Below, in pieces: positions 1 through 8,227 of a DNA stretch of 64,000 nucleotides. This stretch comes from Actinophytocola algeriensis. Lineage in GTDB: Bacteria; Actinomycetota; Actinomycetes; Mycobacteriales; Pseudonocardiaceae. The notes under the pieces were generated by a model. It was not told where the DNA came from, searched no databases, and saw only the letters and a list, made by a program, of their open reading frames with translations. The position numbers and the translations under genes are program-made. Numbering within the stretch: the stretch's first letter is position 1; each line of letters starts with the position of its first letter. Where the stretch lies: positions 62,001 to 126,000 of the forward strand of contig NZ_JACHJQ010000002.1 of the NCBI RefSeq assembly GCF_014203735.1. Reading direction: 5' to 3'.

Positions 1-51
1 ATCCGGGCCGCGGTGCGGCGCGCCGCCGAGCTGGCACGGGGTGAGCGGTGA
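1..51 (+). CDS. C-terminal end of a (2Fe-2S)-binding oxidoreductase small subunit (partial)
   Basis: Only the last 16 codons are in the window, reading IRAAVRRAAELARGER and then TGA at 49-51. This resembles the tail of IorA-type [2Fe-2S] subunits, which end in a CGTYxRIRxAI-like helix after the second cluster motif. The stop overlaps the GTG start of the molybdopterin subunit at 48, so the two are translationally coupled, as usual for IorA/IorB pairs. The cysteine motifs lie outside the window, so the assignment rests on the tail and the neighbour. Confidence 0.6.
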   Translation: MRAAVRRAAELARGER

Positions 52-2072
52 TCACGCGACGGGCGTTCCTCGGCACCGCGGGCGTGCTGGTCGTGTCGGT
101 GTCCGTGCCCGGTACCTCGGGCGCCACCTCGGCGGCGGGCGCACTGGCGCCGACGGTGTTCGTGCGCGTCGACCGGCGGGGCCGGGTCGTCGCCACCGTC
201 CCCAAACCCGACGCCGGTCAGGGCGTGCGCACGATGGCCGCCGTGCTGGTGGCCGAGGAGCTGGCCGTCGAGGTCGCCGACGTGGCGCTGGAACAGGCGC
301 CCGGCGACACCGCGACGTACGGGTCGCAGGCCGTGGCGAACTCGTCGTCCTCGCGGCAGCTCGCGGAGCCGCTGCGCACCGCGGCGGCGACGGCGCGGTG
401 CCTGCTGGTCGCCGCGGCGGCGGCGCGCTGGGGAGTGCCGCCCGAGGAGTGCGTGGCGCGTGCCGGACGCGTCGAACACCCGCGCCGCAAGGCGTTGCCG
501 TACCGCGTGCTCGTGTCCGAGGCCGCCGCGCTGGACCCGGCGACCGTGCCGGTCACGCTGACGCCACCGGAGCGCTGGCGGCTCATCGGGCGCACGCGGG
601 CGGGCCGGGCCGACGCACGCGACATCGTCACCGGCCGCGCCAGGTACGGCATCGACGCCCCGCCGTCCGGCAGCCTCGTGGCGGTGGTGGCCCGGCCGCC
701 GTGGCTCGGCGCGCTCGTCTCGTCCGCGGCCGACGCCGCCGCGCTGGCCGTGCCCGGGGTGGTCGCGGTGGTGCGCCTCGACCCGCCCGCCGCGGGCCAG
801 GGCGGGGTCGCGGTCATCGCGTCGTCGACGGCGGCGGCACTGCGTGGCCGGGACGCGCTGCGGGTCGGCTGGACGGGTGGCACCCCGGCCGCGGACAGCC
901 GGGAGTGGCTCGCCGGGCTGGAGTCCGCGCTGCCCGCCGCGCCTGCCGCGGACGTCCGGCGCGTGTATCGGCTGCCACTGCTGGCGCACGCGCCGATGGA
1001 GCCGATGAACGCGACCGCGCACGTCACCGCGACCGGTGCCGAGGTGTGGGCGCCCACACAGGACCCCGGCCGGGTGCGCACGCAGGTGGCCCGGCAGCTG
1101 GGCCTGCCGGAGAGCGCGGTGCGGGTGACGGCGACCCTCGCAGGCGGGGCGTTCGGCCGTCGCATCGAGACCGATCCCGTGCTGGAGGCCGTGGCGTGCG
1201 CGCGGGCGGCGGGCAGGCCGGTGACCGTGCGGTGGACCCGCGACGACGACACCCGCCACGACTCGTACCGGCCGATGTCGGTGCACCGGCTCAGCGCGAC
1301 GCTCGACGCGGACGGGCTCCCGGTGGGCCGGTCCCACCAGGTGGCGACGTGGCCGTTGACCGTCAACCCCGCCTTCGACAACCCGGCGATCGTGCGCCTG
1401 TCCGGCAACCACTTCCCGTACGCGGTGCCCGGCGACGTGTCGGTCACGCTGCGGCCCGCTCCCCTGCGGACCGGGTTCTGGCGCGCGGTGTACGCCGGGC
1501 AGTTCGGGTACGCGGAGGAGTGCTTCCTCGGCGAGGTGGCCCGGCGCGGCGGGCACGACCAGGTGGACGTGCGGCGGCGGCTGCTCCCCGAGGACTCGCG
1601 CCTGCGGCGGGTGCTCGACGTGGCGGCCGAACGGGCGGGCCGTGCGGGTTCCTCGTCCCGCGGGGTGGCGTGCCACCTCGACTACGGGTCGGCGATCGCG
1701 GTGATCGCCGACGCGGACCCCGGCACGCGCCGGGTGGTCCGGGTGCACGCGGCGGTCGACGTGGGGGTGGCCGTGCACCCGTCCGGTGTGGTCGCGCAGG
1801 TCGAAGGCGGGGTGCTGGACGCGCTGTCCACTGTGCTGGGTGCGCAGATCACCGTCCGCGACGGGGCCGTCGTGCAGTCGTCGTTCCGCGACTACCCGTG
1901 GGCCCGCATCGGCGACTGCCCCGACATCGACGTGCGGCTCGTGCCGTCGACGGCGCCGATCGGCGGGCTGGGCGAGCTGGCCTACCCACCCGCGGCGGCG
2001 GCCATCGCGTCGGCGCTGGCGGAGGGTGGCGACCCGGTCACCGGCATGCCGTACGGGGCGCCGGTCGGCTGA
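48..2072 (+). CDS. Molybdopterin-binding subunit, isoquinoline 1-oxidoreductase (IorB) / aldehyde dehydrogenase type
   Basis: 674 residues, start GTG overlapping the upstream stop. The N-terminus is a Tat-like leader (TRRAFLGTAGVLVVSVSVPG), suggesting export as a folded cofactor enzyme. The body matches the xanthine dehydrogenase family large subunit: an aldehyde-oxidase-like segment around residue 190 (GRADARDIVTGRARYGID) and the conserved GGAFGRRIETDP loop near residues 365-376 that contacts the molybdenum cofactor. Members hydroxylate N-heterocycles or oxidise aldehydes with the 2Fe-2S subunit as electron relay. At 674 residues it is a little shorter than the usual 700-750. The substrate cannot be read from sequence. 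A MarR-type regulator follows 28 bp downstream and may respond to an aromatic substrate; that is inference. Confidence 0.82.
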   Translation: MITRRAFLGTAGVLVVSVSVPGTSGATSAAGALAPTVFVRVDRRGRVVATVPKPDAGQGVRTMAAVLVAEELAVEVADVALEQAPGDTATYGSQAVANSSSSRQLAEPLRTAAATARCLLVAAAAARWGVPPEECVARAGRVEHPRRKALPYRVLVSEAAALDPATVPVTLTPPERWRLIGRTRAGRADARDIVTGRARYGIDAPPSGSLVAVVARPPWLGALVSSAADAAALAVPGVVAVVRLDPPAAGQGGVAVIASSTAAALRGRDALRVGWTGGTPAADSREWLAGLESALPAAPAADVRRVYRLPLLAHAPMEPMNATAHVTATGAEVWAPTQDPGRVRTQVARQLGLPESAVRVTATLAGGAFGRRIETDPVLEAVACARAAGRPVTVRWTRDDDTRHDSYRPMSVHRLSATLDADGLPVGRSHQVATWPLTVNPAFDNPAIVRLSGNHFPYAVPGDVSVTLRPAPLRTGFWRAVYAGQFGYAEECFLGEVARRGGHDQVDVRRRLLPEDSRLRRVLDVAAERAGRAGSSSRGVACHLDYGSAIAVIADADPGTRRVVRVHAAVDVGVAVHPSGVVAQVEGGVLDALSTVLGAQITVRDGAVVQSSFRDYPWARIGDCPDIDVRLVPSTAPIGGLGELAYPPAAAAIASALAEGGDPVTGMPYGAPVG

Positions 2073-2100
2073 CCGGTACTCCACCTGGGACGATGAGCCC

Positions 2101-2586
2101 ATGTTGGGAGACGAACACGAGGTCGCCCGGAGCGCGGACCAGGTGCGCTCCGATGTGGACTCGTGGCCGACCGGGCGGCTGCTGTCGGTGGCCGCCCGGG
2201 TCGTCGAGGGCCGGTTCGACCGGTTCCTCACCGAGCGCGACCTCAGCCACGCGGGGCTCATCGCACTGCACCACCTCGCCGCGGGCCCGCTCGCGCAGCG
2301 GCAGCTGGCGCACCTGTGCCGGGTGACCGACCAGACGATGAGCCGCACCATCGAACGCCTGGCCCGCACCGGCCACGTCGAACGCACCCCGGACGACCGC
2401 GACCGCAGGCGCACCCTGGTCGCGATCACCCCGGCGGGCACCGGCGCACTGGCCGAGGCCCGCCTGGAGGAACGGAAGTCGGAACAGCTGCTCGGCGCGG
2501 TGGAGGACTACGACCACTTCCGCCGCCAGCTGATCAACCTGATCGCGGTGGCCGCCGACCAGGACAGTCCGGACGGAGCACGATGA
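2101..2586 (+). CDS. MarR-family transcriptional regulator
   Basis: 161 residues. ATG at 2101 was chosen because the MarR fold begins just after it; the longer reading frame upstream is only the shadow of the molybdopterin gene. A winged helix-turn-helix is visible: LAQRQLAHLCRVTDQTMSRT as HTH and recognition helix, then IERLARTGHVERTPDDRDRR, where the DxRxRR wing is the family signature. MarR proteins bind palindromic operators as dimers and usually release on binding phenolic or other aromatic ligands. Its position directly downstream of an IorAB-type oxidoreductase suggests local control of those genes. No operator palindrome was seen in the 28-bp gap. Confidence 0.85.
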   Translation: MLGDEHEVARSADQVRSDVDSWPTGRLLSVAARVVEGRFDRFLTERDLSHAGLIALHHLAAGPLAQRQLAHLCRVTDQTMSRTIERLARTGHVERTPDDRDRRRTLVAITPAGTGALAEARLEERKSEQLLGAVEDYDHFRRQLINLIAVAADQDSPDGAR

Positions 2587-2604
2587 GCGCGCCCGCCTGA
2601 CGAA

Positions 2605-2632
2605 GCGGGGCCCGGCCTGCGCCGGGCCCCGC
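2605..2632. terminator. Bidirectional terminator hairpin between convergent genes
   Basis: A perfect 12-bp GC stem (GCGGGGCCCGGC / GCCGGGCCCCGC) with loop CTGC lies between the MarR stop at 2586 and the convergent stop at 2639. It has no U-tract, which is usual in high-GC actinobacteria. Confidence 0.8.
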
Positions 2633-2638
2633 ACCCCG

Positions 2639-5600
2639 TCACTTGAGCGGTTCGATCCAGATGTTCCTGAACTGCACGGCGTTTCCGTGGTCCTGCAGGC
2701 GGATCGCACCCGTGGACGGGCCCTCGGCGATGCTGCCGCCCGTCACGCCCGGGATGGCGAAGTCCCGGTGCACGACCTTCCCGTTCCACACCACCGTCAC
2801 CCTGGCGTCCTCGACCTTGGCCCCCGCCGCGTCATAGCGGGCGGCGCGGAACCAGATGTCGTAGTTCTGCCACGTTTCCGGCGGCCTGGCCGCGTTCACG
2901 TCCGGGGCCTTCTTCGTGTAGATGGCACCCGCTTCGTTGTCGGCCAGGGTGGTGTCGCCGTAGGAGTCGAGGATCTGCAGTTCGTAGCGCTCCTGCAGGT
3001 AGACCCCGCTGTTGCCGCGGTCCTGGCCGGTCACGTCCGGCGGCAGCTGCGGCACCTTGAACTCCACGTGCAACCGGAAGTCACCGAACGCCTGCTTCGT
3101 GCGCAGGTCGCCGCCATTGACCTGCATCGCACCGTCGCCGACCAGCGGCCAGCTCGCCAGGCGGCCGTCGGTGTGGCGCCACTCGTCGGTGTTCTTCCCG
3201 TCGAAGAGCCTGATGCGCTCACCCGGTTCGCGGACCGAGATCAGGTCCAGGTTGACGTGGCCGGTGTCGCCGTCGTCCACCTTGTACTGGACCGTGTTCA
3301 GGCCGCGGCGGAGCGACACCGTTTCCGTCTTGGTGGCCCAGTCCTCCCACGTGACGGTCGTGGGCAGGACGGTCTGCCTCACCTTCTTGCCGTTGACGTA
3401 CAGGCTCACGGACTTGTCGCCGGAGAACGGGTTCGGGCCGTTGGAGTAGCGCAACCCGACCTCGTACTCGTCCTGGTCATCGACCGTGACATGCATCGTC
3501 GTGGACGCGCCCAGGTTGCCGAAACGGTCGGTGAAGCCGATGCCGGAGTAGCCGCGGTGGTCGATGTTGACCCCGGCACCACCCTCGCGGTAACCCTCCT
3601 CCGCCTCGTAGAACACCTGCTTCTCATGGCGTCCCGGAATCGCGTTGAGCGTGTACCACGCCTCCGTGCTCCACAGCTCCTCACCGCTCACCGCGGCGAA
3701 CGGGCGCGGCGAGCGCAGGTGCACGACCCGGTCACCCTTGAGGCCCGCCACCTTCACGGTCACGGTCTTCTTGTCGCGTGACACCTGTGCCGACGTGACG
3801 GTCAGCGTCTCCTCGTCGACCTTCGGGCCGCCGTACTGCTCGGTCGCCGCGTAGCGCCACTGCCGCACCTGGTAGGCCGCCCCGGCGTCCTCGGCGATCT
3901 TCGCGACCGTGTCGGCCGACAGCGGCTGCGTGTAGGTGATCTTGAAGCCGTCCCGGGTGGCGCTCATCGACTTCATGTCGAACGTGTTGGTGCCGTTGGG
4001 GGTCAGCTTCTGCAGACCGTAGGACAGCTTGCCCTCCTGGCCCCAGTTGCCGCCCGCGCCGAGCCCGGCGACGTAGAACGCGCCGTCGGGGCCGATCGTG
4101 GTCTCGGTCAGGCCGGACTCCAGGCCCTGCGTGTGCCGGAACACCGCACCCTGGTACTCGCCGTTGACATTCTCGAGGTACGCGCGCTGGAGACCGCCGT
4201 ACGTGACGTCCGCGATCACCAGCTGGCCGGCGAACGGGCCGGACTTCAGCGTCACCGGCGTGCTCGGCGAGTTCGCGATCTCGTTCTGCGGCAACCACAA
4301 CACCGGCTTGGTGACCGGGTTCGCGTCGAACGGGCCGTCGGGGTTGGTGTAGTGGTTGAAGAAGCGGTTCTGCTTGACGTGCACCAGCTTCGACGCGGGC
4401 AGCCAGCCGCCCTGGTTGTCGGTCACGAAGACCTCGTTGTGCGGCCCCCAGCCGATGCCGTGCGGGGTGCGCAGACCACCAGCCACGTAGGTGACCTTCC
4501 CGGTCTTCCGGTTCACCACGATGCTGGTACCGCGGTTGTTCGCCGGCTGCGGGTCGGTCGTCGCGCCGCCGTAGTTGATCGCGACCGACAGGTTCAGGTA
4601 GAAGTTGCCGTCCTTGTACAGCAGGCCGAACGCGAACTCGTGGAAGTTCTCCCCGAACGGCCAGGTGGCGACGGTCCGCTGCTGGTCGATGACGTCGTCG
4701 CCGTTGGTGTCGCGCAGCTCCGTCAGCTCGTGCTTCTGCGAGACGTAGATCATCCCGTCGACGACCTTGAGCCCCATCGGCTCGCGGAGCCCGCTCGCGA
4801 CCTTCTTGTAGGTGACCTTCGACGGGTCGGTCTGCCCGGTGACGCCGTCGAGGATGTAGACCTCGCCGAGGGTGTTGAGGCTGCCGCCCCACGTGGCGAT
4901 GACCAGCCTGCCGTCGCGGGTCCAGTCCATCGCGGACACCTGCGGCTCGAACCCCTCGGGGCGCAGGTCGGTCAGCGTGTAGTTCGGGTTCACCGAGTTC
5001 AGCGGAAGGCCGTCCCCCGGGGTGTCGTACGAGCCCTCGCACTCCTTGCGCCCTGGCGCGGTCACGCGCACCACGTCGGCGTCGGTGGACAGGACGGAGC
5101 CGGGCACGACGGCGAAGTCGGCGGCTCCCGGCGGCTGCCAGGCCAGCCGGAGCACCTGCTCGCCGCCCGCCTCGAAGTACTCGACGCGCAGCGAGTGGTG
5201 GCCCGCGGTGAGCGACACCGAGCCGTCCTTGGGTTCCTCGCCGTGGAGGCCGTCGTGGTCGACGACGAGCTGGTCGTCGATGTACAGGCGCGAACCGTCG
5301 TCGCTCGTCAGGCGGAACGTGTAGTCGCCGGCCTCGGCGATCTCGATGTTGCCCAGCGCGTGGGTGACGAAGTTGCTCTCGAACCCGAAGTCGGCGCCGG
5401 TGGTCCAGTCGATCGTCGGCATCAGCTTGTCGACGTTGGGGGTCTGGCCGGGCTTCAGGGTGCAGATCTCGCTCAACGGCACCTGCACGTCGTACGTGCG
5501 CAGCGTGACGCCGGGCTCCTGGGGCGGTAGCTCCGCGGGCTGGGCCGCGGCGGCAGGCGCCGTCAGCGCCGCGAGCGACCCGAGGACGCTGACGCAGAGA

Positions 5601-5647
5601 AGACCGGCCAGGCCTCTCTTGCGGCGACGCCGCGATGGTAAGAGCAT
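2639..5647 (-). CDS. Secreted PA14 / sorbosone-dehydrogenase-like propeller / CBM / DUF1080 protein
   Basis: 1002 residues from ATG at 5647, chosen over upstream in-frame starts because a strong AAGGAGGA box lies at 5651-5658. An arginine-rich signal peptide ends in LTAPAAAAQ. Domains in order: PA14 (about 50-190, IDDQLVVDHDGLH); a six-bladed propeller of the L-sorbosone/PQQ-dependent dehydrogenase type (about 224-552, with GLREPMGLKVV and LRTPHGIGWGP); a CBM6/35-like beta-sandwich (about 679-800, YEAEEGYREGG); and DUF1080, the 3-keto-glucoside hydrolase/lectin-like fold (about 808-1002, IRLFDGKNTDEW, GNSGVYLQERYELQILDS). I infer a secreted protein that binds and perhaps oxidises or hydrolyses glycans. 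It is divergent from a GH43 gene, with two inverted repeats between them. The exact reaction is not known. Confidence 0.8.
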   Translation of the reverse strand: MLLPSRRRRKRGLAGLLCVSVLGSLAALTAPAAAAQPAELPPQEPGVTLRTYDVQVPLSEICTLKPGQTPNVDKLMPTIDWTTGADFGFESNFVTHALGNIEIAEAGDYTFRLTSDDGSRLYIDDQLVVDHDGLHGEEPKDGSVSLTAGHHSLRVEYFEAGGEQVLRLAWQPPGAADFAVVPGSVLSTDADVVRVTAPGRKECEGSYDTPGDGLPLNSVNPNYTLTDLRPEGFEPQVSAMDWTRDGRLVIATWGGSLNTLGEVYILDGVTGQTDPSKVTYKKVASGLREPMGLKVVDGMIYVSQKHELTELRDTNGDDVIDQQRTVATWPFGENFHEFAFGLLYKDGNFYLNLSVAINYGGATTDPQPANNRGTSIVVNRKTGKVTYVAGGLRTPHGIGWGPHNEVFVTDNQGGWLPASKLVHVKQNRFFNHYTNPDGPFDANPVTKPVLWLPQNEIANSPSTPVTLKSGPFAGQLVIADVTYGGLQRAYLENVNGEYQGAVFRHTQGLESGLTETTIGPDGAFYVAGLGAGGNWGQEGKLSYGLQKLTPNGTNTFDMKSMSATRDGFKITYTQPLSADTVAKIAEDAGAAYQVRQWRYAATEQYGGPKVDEETLTVTSAQVSRDKKTVTVKVAGLKGDRVVHLRSPRPFAAVSGEELWSTEAWYTLNAIPGRHEKQVFYEAEEGYREGGAGVNIDHRGYSGIGFTDRFGNLGASTTMHVTVDDQDEYEVGLRYSNGPNPFSGDKSVSLYVNGKKVRQTVLPTTVTWEDWATKTETVSLRRGLNTVQYKVDDGDTGHVNLDLISVREPGERIRLFDGKNTDEWRHTDGRLASWPLVGDGAMQVNGGDLRTKQAFGDFRLHVEFKVPQLPPDVTGQDRGNSGVYLQERYELQILDSYGDTTLADNEAGAIYTKKAPDVNAARPPETWQNYDIWFRAARYDAAGAKVEDARVTVVWNGKVVHRDFAIPGVTGGSIAEGPSTGAIRLQDHGNAVQFRNIWIEPLK

Positions 5648-5714
5648 TCTTCCTCCTTGAAGATCCACCCGAGCCGGACCCGGTCGTGTGACCATCGAGG
5701 ATCTTTCCGTCAAA

Positions 5715-5743
5715 TCTGCAAAAGTGGAAGCCTCTTTTGCAGA
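5715..5743. promoter_or_regulatory. Inverted repeat 1 in divergent promoter (putative sugar-repressor operator)
   Basis: TCTGCAAAAG (5715-5724) and CTTTTGCAGA (5734-5743) form a perfect 10-bp inverted repeat with a 9-bp spacer. It lies 68 bp upstream of the 5647 start and 80 bp upstream of the GH43 start. It is a candidate site for a LacI or ROK-type regulator; no regulator gene is adjacent. Confidence 0.5.
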
Positions 5744-5752
5744 CTCTCAACA

Positions 5753-5779
5753 TTCTTTCGTTTCAACTTGACGAAAGAA
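5753..5779. promoter_or_regulatory. Inverted repeat 2 in divergent promoter (putative operator)
   Basis: TTCTTTCGT (5753-5761) and ACGAAAGAA (5771-5779) form a perfect 9-bp inverted repeat, again with a 9-bp spacer. TTGAC occurs in this repeat (5768-5772) and again at 5797-5801, so the site probably overlaps a -35 element. The matched geometry of the two repeats suggests one regulator family reading both. Confidence 0.5.
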
Positions 5780-5822
5780 CTACGGAGCGCAACTACTTGA
5801 CTGTCAACGGCAAGATGGGGAC

Positions 5823-7484
5823 ATGCGAAGGAACGCCCTGCTCGTTTCCGTAGCCGCCCTGCTGCTCGCGTTCGTCCCCGTCCCGGCCGCCGCACACCCC
5901 GGCCGGACGACCGACGCGACCTACCACAACGACGCCTCGACGCCCGGCGCCGATCCGTTCGTGCTCTTCGACGAGGCGAGCGGGTACTACTACGCGTACT
6001 CCACCGAGGGCGCCGACCCCGGGTACCACTTCGGGATCTACCGCTCCCCCGACCTCGCGACGTGGGAGCACCTGCCCGGCGGCGCGCTGCGGGCCGGGCA
6101 GGACGGCGACTGGGCGCACGACTGGTTCTGGGCGCCGGAGACCTACCACAACCCGGAGACCGGGCTGTACTTCTTCTTCTACGCCGGGCGGATGAACCGC
6201 GGCGTCGCCGAGCACTTCCGGTACCCGGACTTCGAGGAGGCGAGCAAGGTCGGCGTCGCGGTGTCGCGCTCCCCGGCAGGCCCGTTCCGCGACATCGCCG
6301 AGGCGCCGATCGACTACTTCCCCTACGACCCGGCGTACCACGACGTCAACCTGATCATGGACGCCACGCAGAAGAAGCCGCCCGCGACGCTGGCGGAGGG
6401 GCAGACGGCGCCGCTCGGCACCTACCTCCCGTTCATCGACCCCAACGTGTTCTTCGACGCCGACGGCCGGATCTACCTGTACTACTCCCGCAACGCCTAC
6501 CGGAACTGGGTGTGGGACGCCGACCTCGGCAAGTACATCGAGGAGTCCAACATCTACGCCGTCGAGCTGACCGGCGACTGGTGGCACGACCCGGCGGGCC
6601 GCACCATGCCGGCGATCGCACCCGCCTACCGCGACGCGAACCTCGCGCCGGACGACCCCGCGGGCACCCGCAAGGACGGCTTCGTCCCGATCCTCGACTA
6701 CGGGTCCGACAAGCAGGAGTGGGAGAACGCGCACGTCGACGACTACGCGAACAGCGGTGGCGCGAAGAAGGACCGCCGCTGGGCCGAGGGCTCCACGACG
6801 CTGCGGACCGTCGACGCGCAGGGCAAGCCGCTCTACTACCTGACCTACTCGGCGAACAACTTCGAGAACGAGTACTACGGCGTCGGCTACGCGACGTCGC
6901 GCAGCCCGCTGGGCCCGTGGCGCAAGGACCCCGCGAACCCGGTCCTGTCGCAGGACCCCGCGCAGAGCCTGTACTCGACCGGCCACGGGAGCGTCATCGG
7001 CTCACCGGACGGCACCGGGCTGTACTACGTGCACCACGGCCGCCCGTCCACCACCTCGGCGCGGGCGCTCTACACCTCCGCCATGGACATCGGTCGTGGG
7101 CGCCTGGCGATCCACGCGTCCACATCGGACGAGCCGCTGCCGTCCGGGGTCGGCCCGCTCAGGCCGAGCACGGACGACCGCGTGCTGCGGACCTCGCCCG
7201 GCGAGCCGGTCACCACGACCGCGCACGTGCGGAGCGCCCCCGGCGCGGAGTTCGACCTGGCGAACCCGCTGAACCGGGTGCGTGCCACGTTGTGGCCAGC
7301 GGACGCGGGAACCGTGGCGGTGACGGGGAACCAGGTGACGGTCACGACCTCGCGCCCCGGCGTGGCCCGGCTGACGATCACCTACCAGCGCCAGCGCGCC
7401 GACGGTTCGTACCGGGACGTCGCCAACCTCCGGGGGCACCACAGGTCACCGGTGGCCGTCACGGTCCCGGTGATCAGCGGGTGA
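5823..7484 (+). CDS. Secreted glycoside hydrolase family 43-like enzyme
   Basis: 553 residues with a clear signal peptide (MRRNALLVSVAALLLAFVPV, then PAAAHP). The five-bladed propeller of GH43 is recognisable: ADPFVLFD near residue 44 carries the likely catalytic base Asp, FIDPNVFFDADGRIYLYYS near 205 the pKa-modulating Asp, and RRWAEGSTTL near 321 the likely acid Glu. Repeated SRSPLGPW and YRSPDLATWEHL motifs are typical of blades. The family contains arabinanases and xylosidases; the substrate is not resolved here. A further 130-residue beta-rich C-terminus (about 425-553) is unassigned. It is divergent from the DUF1080 protein and probably shares its regulator. The ribosome site is weak (GATGGGG). 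Confidence 0.8.
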   Translation: MRRNALLVSVAALLLAFVPVPAAAHPGRTTDATYHNDASTPGADPFVLFDEASGYYYAYSTEGADPGYHFGIYRSPDLATWEHLPGGALRAGQDGDWAHDWFWAPETYHNPETGLYFFFYAGRMNRGVAEHFRYPDFEEASKVGVAVSRSPAGPFRDIAEAPIDYFPYDPAYHDVNLIMDATQKKPPATLAEGQTAPLGTYLPFIDPNVFFDADGRIYLYYSRNAYRNWVWDADLGKYIEESNIYAVELTGDWWHDPAGRTMPAIAPAYRDANLAPDDPAGTRKDGFVPILDYGSDKQEWENAHVDDYANSGGAKKDRRWAEGSTTLRTVDAQGKPLYYLTYSANNFENEYYGVGYATSRSPLGPWRKDPANPVLSQDPAQSLYSTGHGSVIGSPDGTGLYYVHHGRPSTTSARALYTSAMDIGRGRLAIHASTSDEPLPSGVGPLRPSTDDRVLRTSPGEPVTTTAHVRSAPGAEFDLANPLNRVRATLWPADAGTVAVTGNQVTVTTSRPGVARLTITYQRQRADGSYRDVANLRGHHRSPVAVTVPVISG

Positions 7485-7513
7485 GGTGCGCGCCACACCC
7501 GCTGATCACCGGG
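7466..7513. terminator. Long hairpin terminator overlapping the GH43 stop codon
   Basis: An 18-bp perfect inverted repeat: CCCGGTGATCAGCGGGTG (7466-7483) pairs with CACCCGCTGATCACCGGG (7496-7513) around a 12-nt loop. The left arm contains the last codons of the GH43 gene, including most of the TGA at 7482-7484. Confidence 0.8.
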
Positions 7514-7606
7514 TCACGCGTTTACGGGCCGGCCGCTCCGGGTACCTGATCGCTGCGTCAAGCAGTCGGCGCGGTGCCCAGACCAGGACCGGAGAACGGC
7601 GGCGAC

Positions 7607-8077
7607 ATGATGCACTTCGACTTCGACGACACCGTCCTGCTCGGACTGCACGGCTACGTCCGGTCGGTCTGCCGCGCGCTGGGACTGCGCGGGGAATCCT
7701 CGTACGTCCAGGTCGACGGGCCCGCGTCCGCCTACATCCCGCTCGACGAACGGCTGCGCCGCTTCCCCGACCACGACGTGGCCCTGCTGTGGGACGAAGA
7801 CCACGGCTGGTCGGCCGCGGTCGAGACCCAGAGCGGCGAGGAGCTGCCGGTCGTGGCCGCCCTGGGCCGGGATCTGTTACCACCGCCGGAAACCGTGGCG
7901 GAGTGGGCACGGGACCTCTTCCTCGGCGAGGACGACACCGTCCTCGGCGAACGTCCCGTCCTCACGGGTGCCGACACGTTGCGGCACCGGCTGTCCGCCT
8001 ACATCGGCGACGCGCTCTCCCTGCCCGTCGGCTCCCGCACGCCCGGCTCCGACGGCGAGACCCTCGCCATCGCCTGA
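7607..8077 (+). CDS. DUF6292 family protein
   Basis: 156 residues from ATG at 7607 (GGAG at 7591). A second ATG follows directly, and a GTG at 7574 would add residues unlike the family. The core reads HFDFDDTVLLGLHGYVRSVC, ESSYVQVDGPASAYIPLDER and DVALLWDEDHGWSAAVETQS. This is the pattern of DUF6292, a small cytoplasmic family found in Pseudonocardiales and related actinomycetes, with no established function. It is acidic and soluble, with no membrane segment. It sits between two terminators and looks monocistronic. Confidence 0.7.
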   Translation: MMHFDFDDTVLLGLHGYVRSVCRALGLRGESSYVQVDGPASAYIPLDERLRRFPDHDVALLWDEDHGWSAAVETQSGEELPVVAALGRDLLPPPETVAEWARDLFLGEDDTVLGERPVLTGADTLRHRLSAYIGDALSLPVGSRTPGSDGETLAIA

Positions 8078-8168
8078 CGTCCGGGGTTCGCTGGTCAGTG
8101 TTCCTCGAGGTGGTTCGCAGTCCACGTCGATGCACCGCGAGGCGGCCACGCACTGGTCCACCCACGAC

Positions 8169-8197
8169 CGCACCCCCGCAGGCTGTGCGGGGGTGCG
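8169..8197. terminator. Bidirectional hairpin terminator
   Basis: CGCACCCCCGCA (8169-8180) and TGCGGGGGTGCG (8186-8197) form a 12-bp perfect stem with loop GGCTG. It lies between the convergent DUF6292 gene and the GH13 gene. Confidence 0.8.
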
Positions 8198-8227
8198 CCA
8201 CACCGGGCTCGTGGTCGTCGGCTGTGG

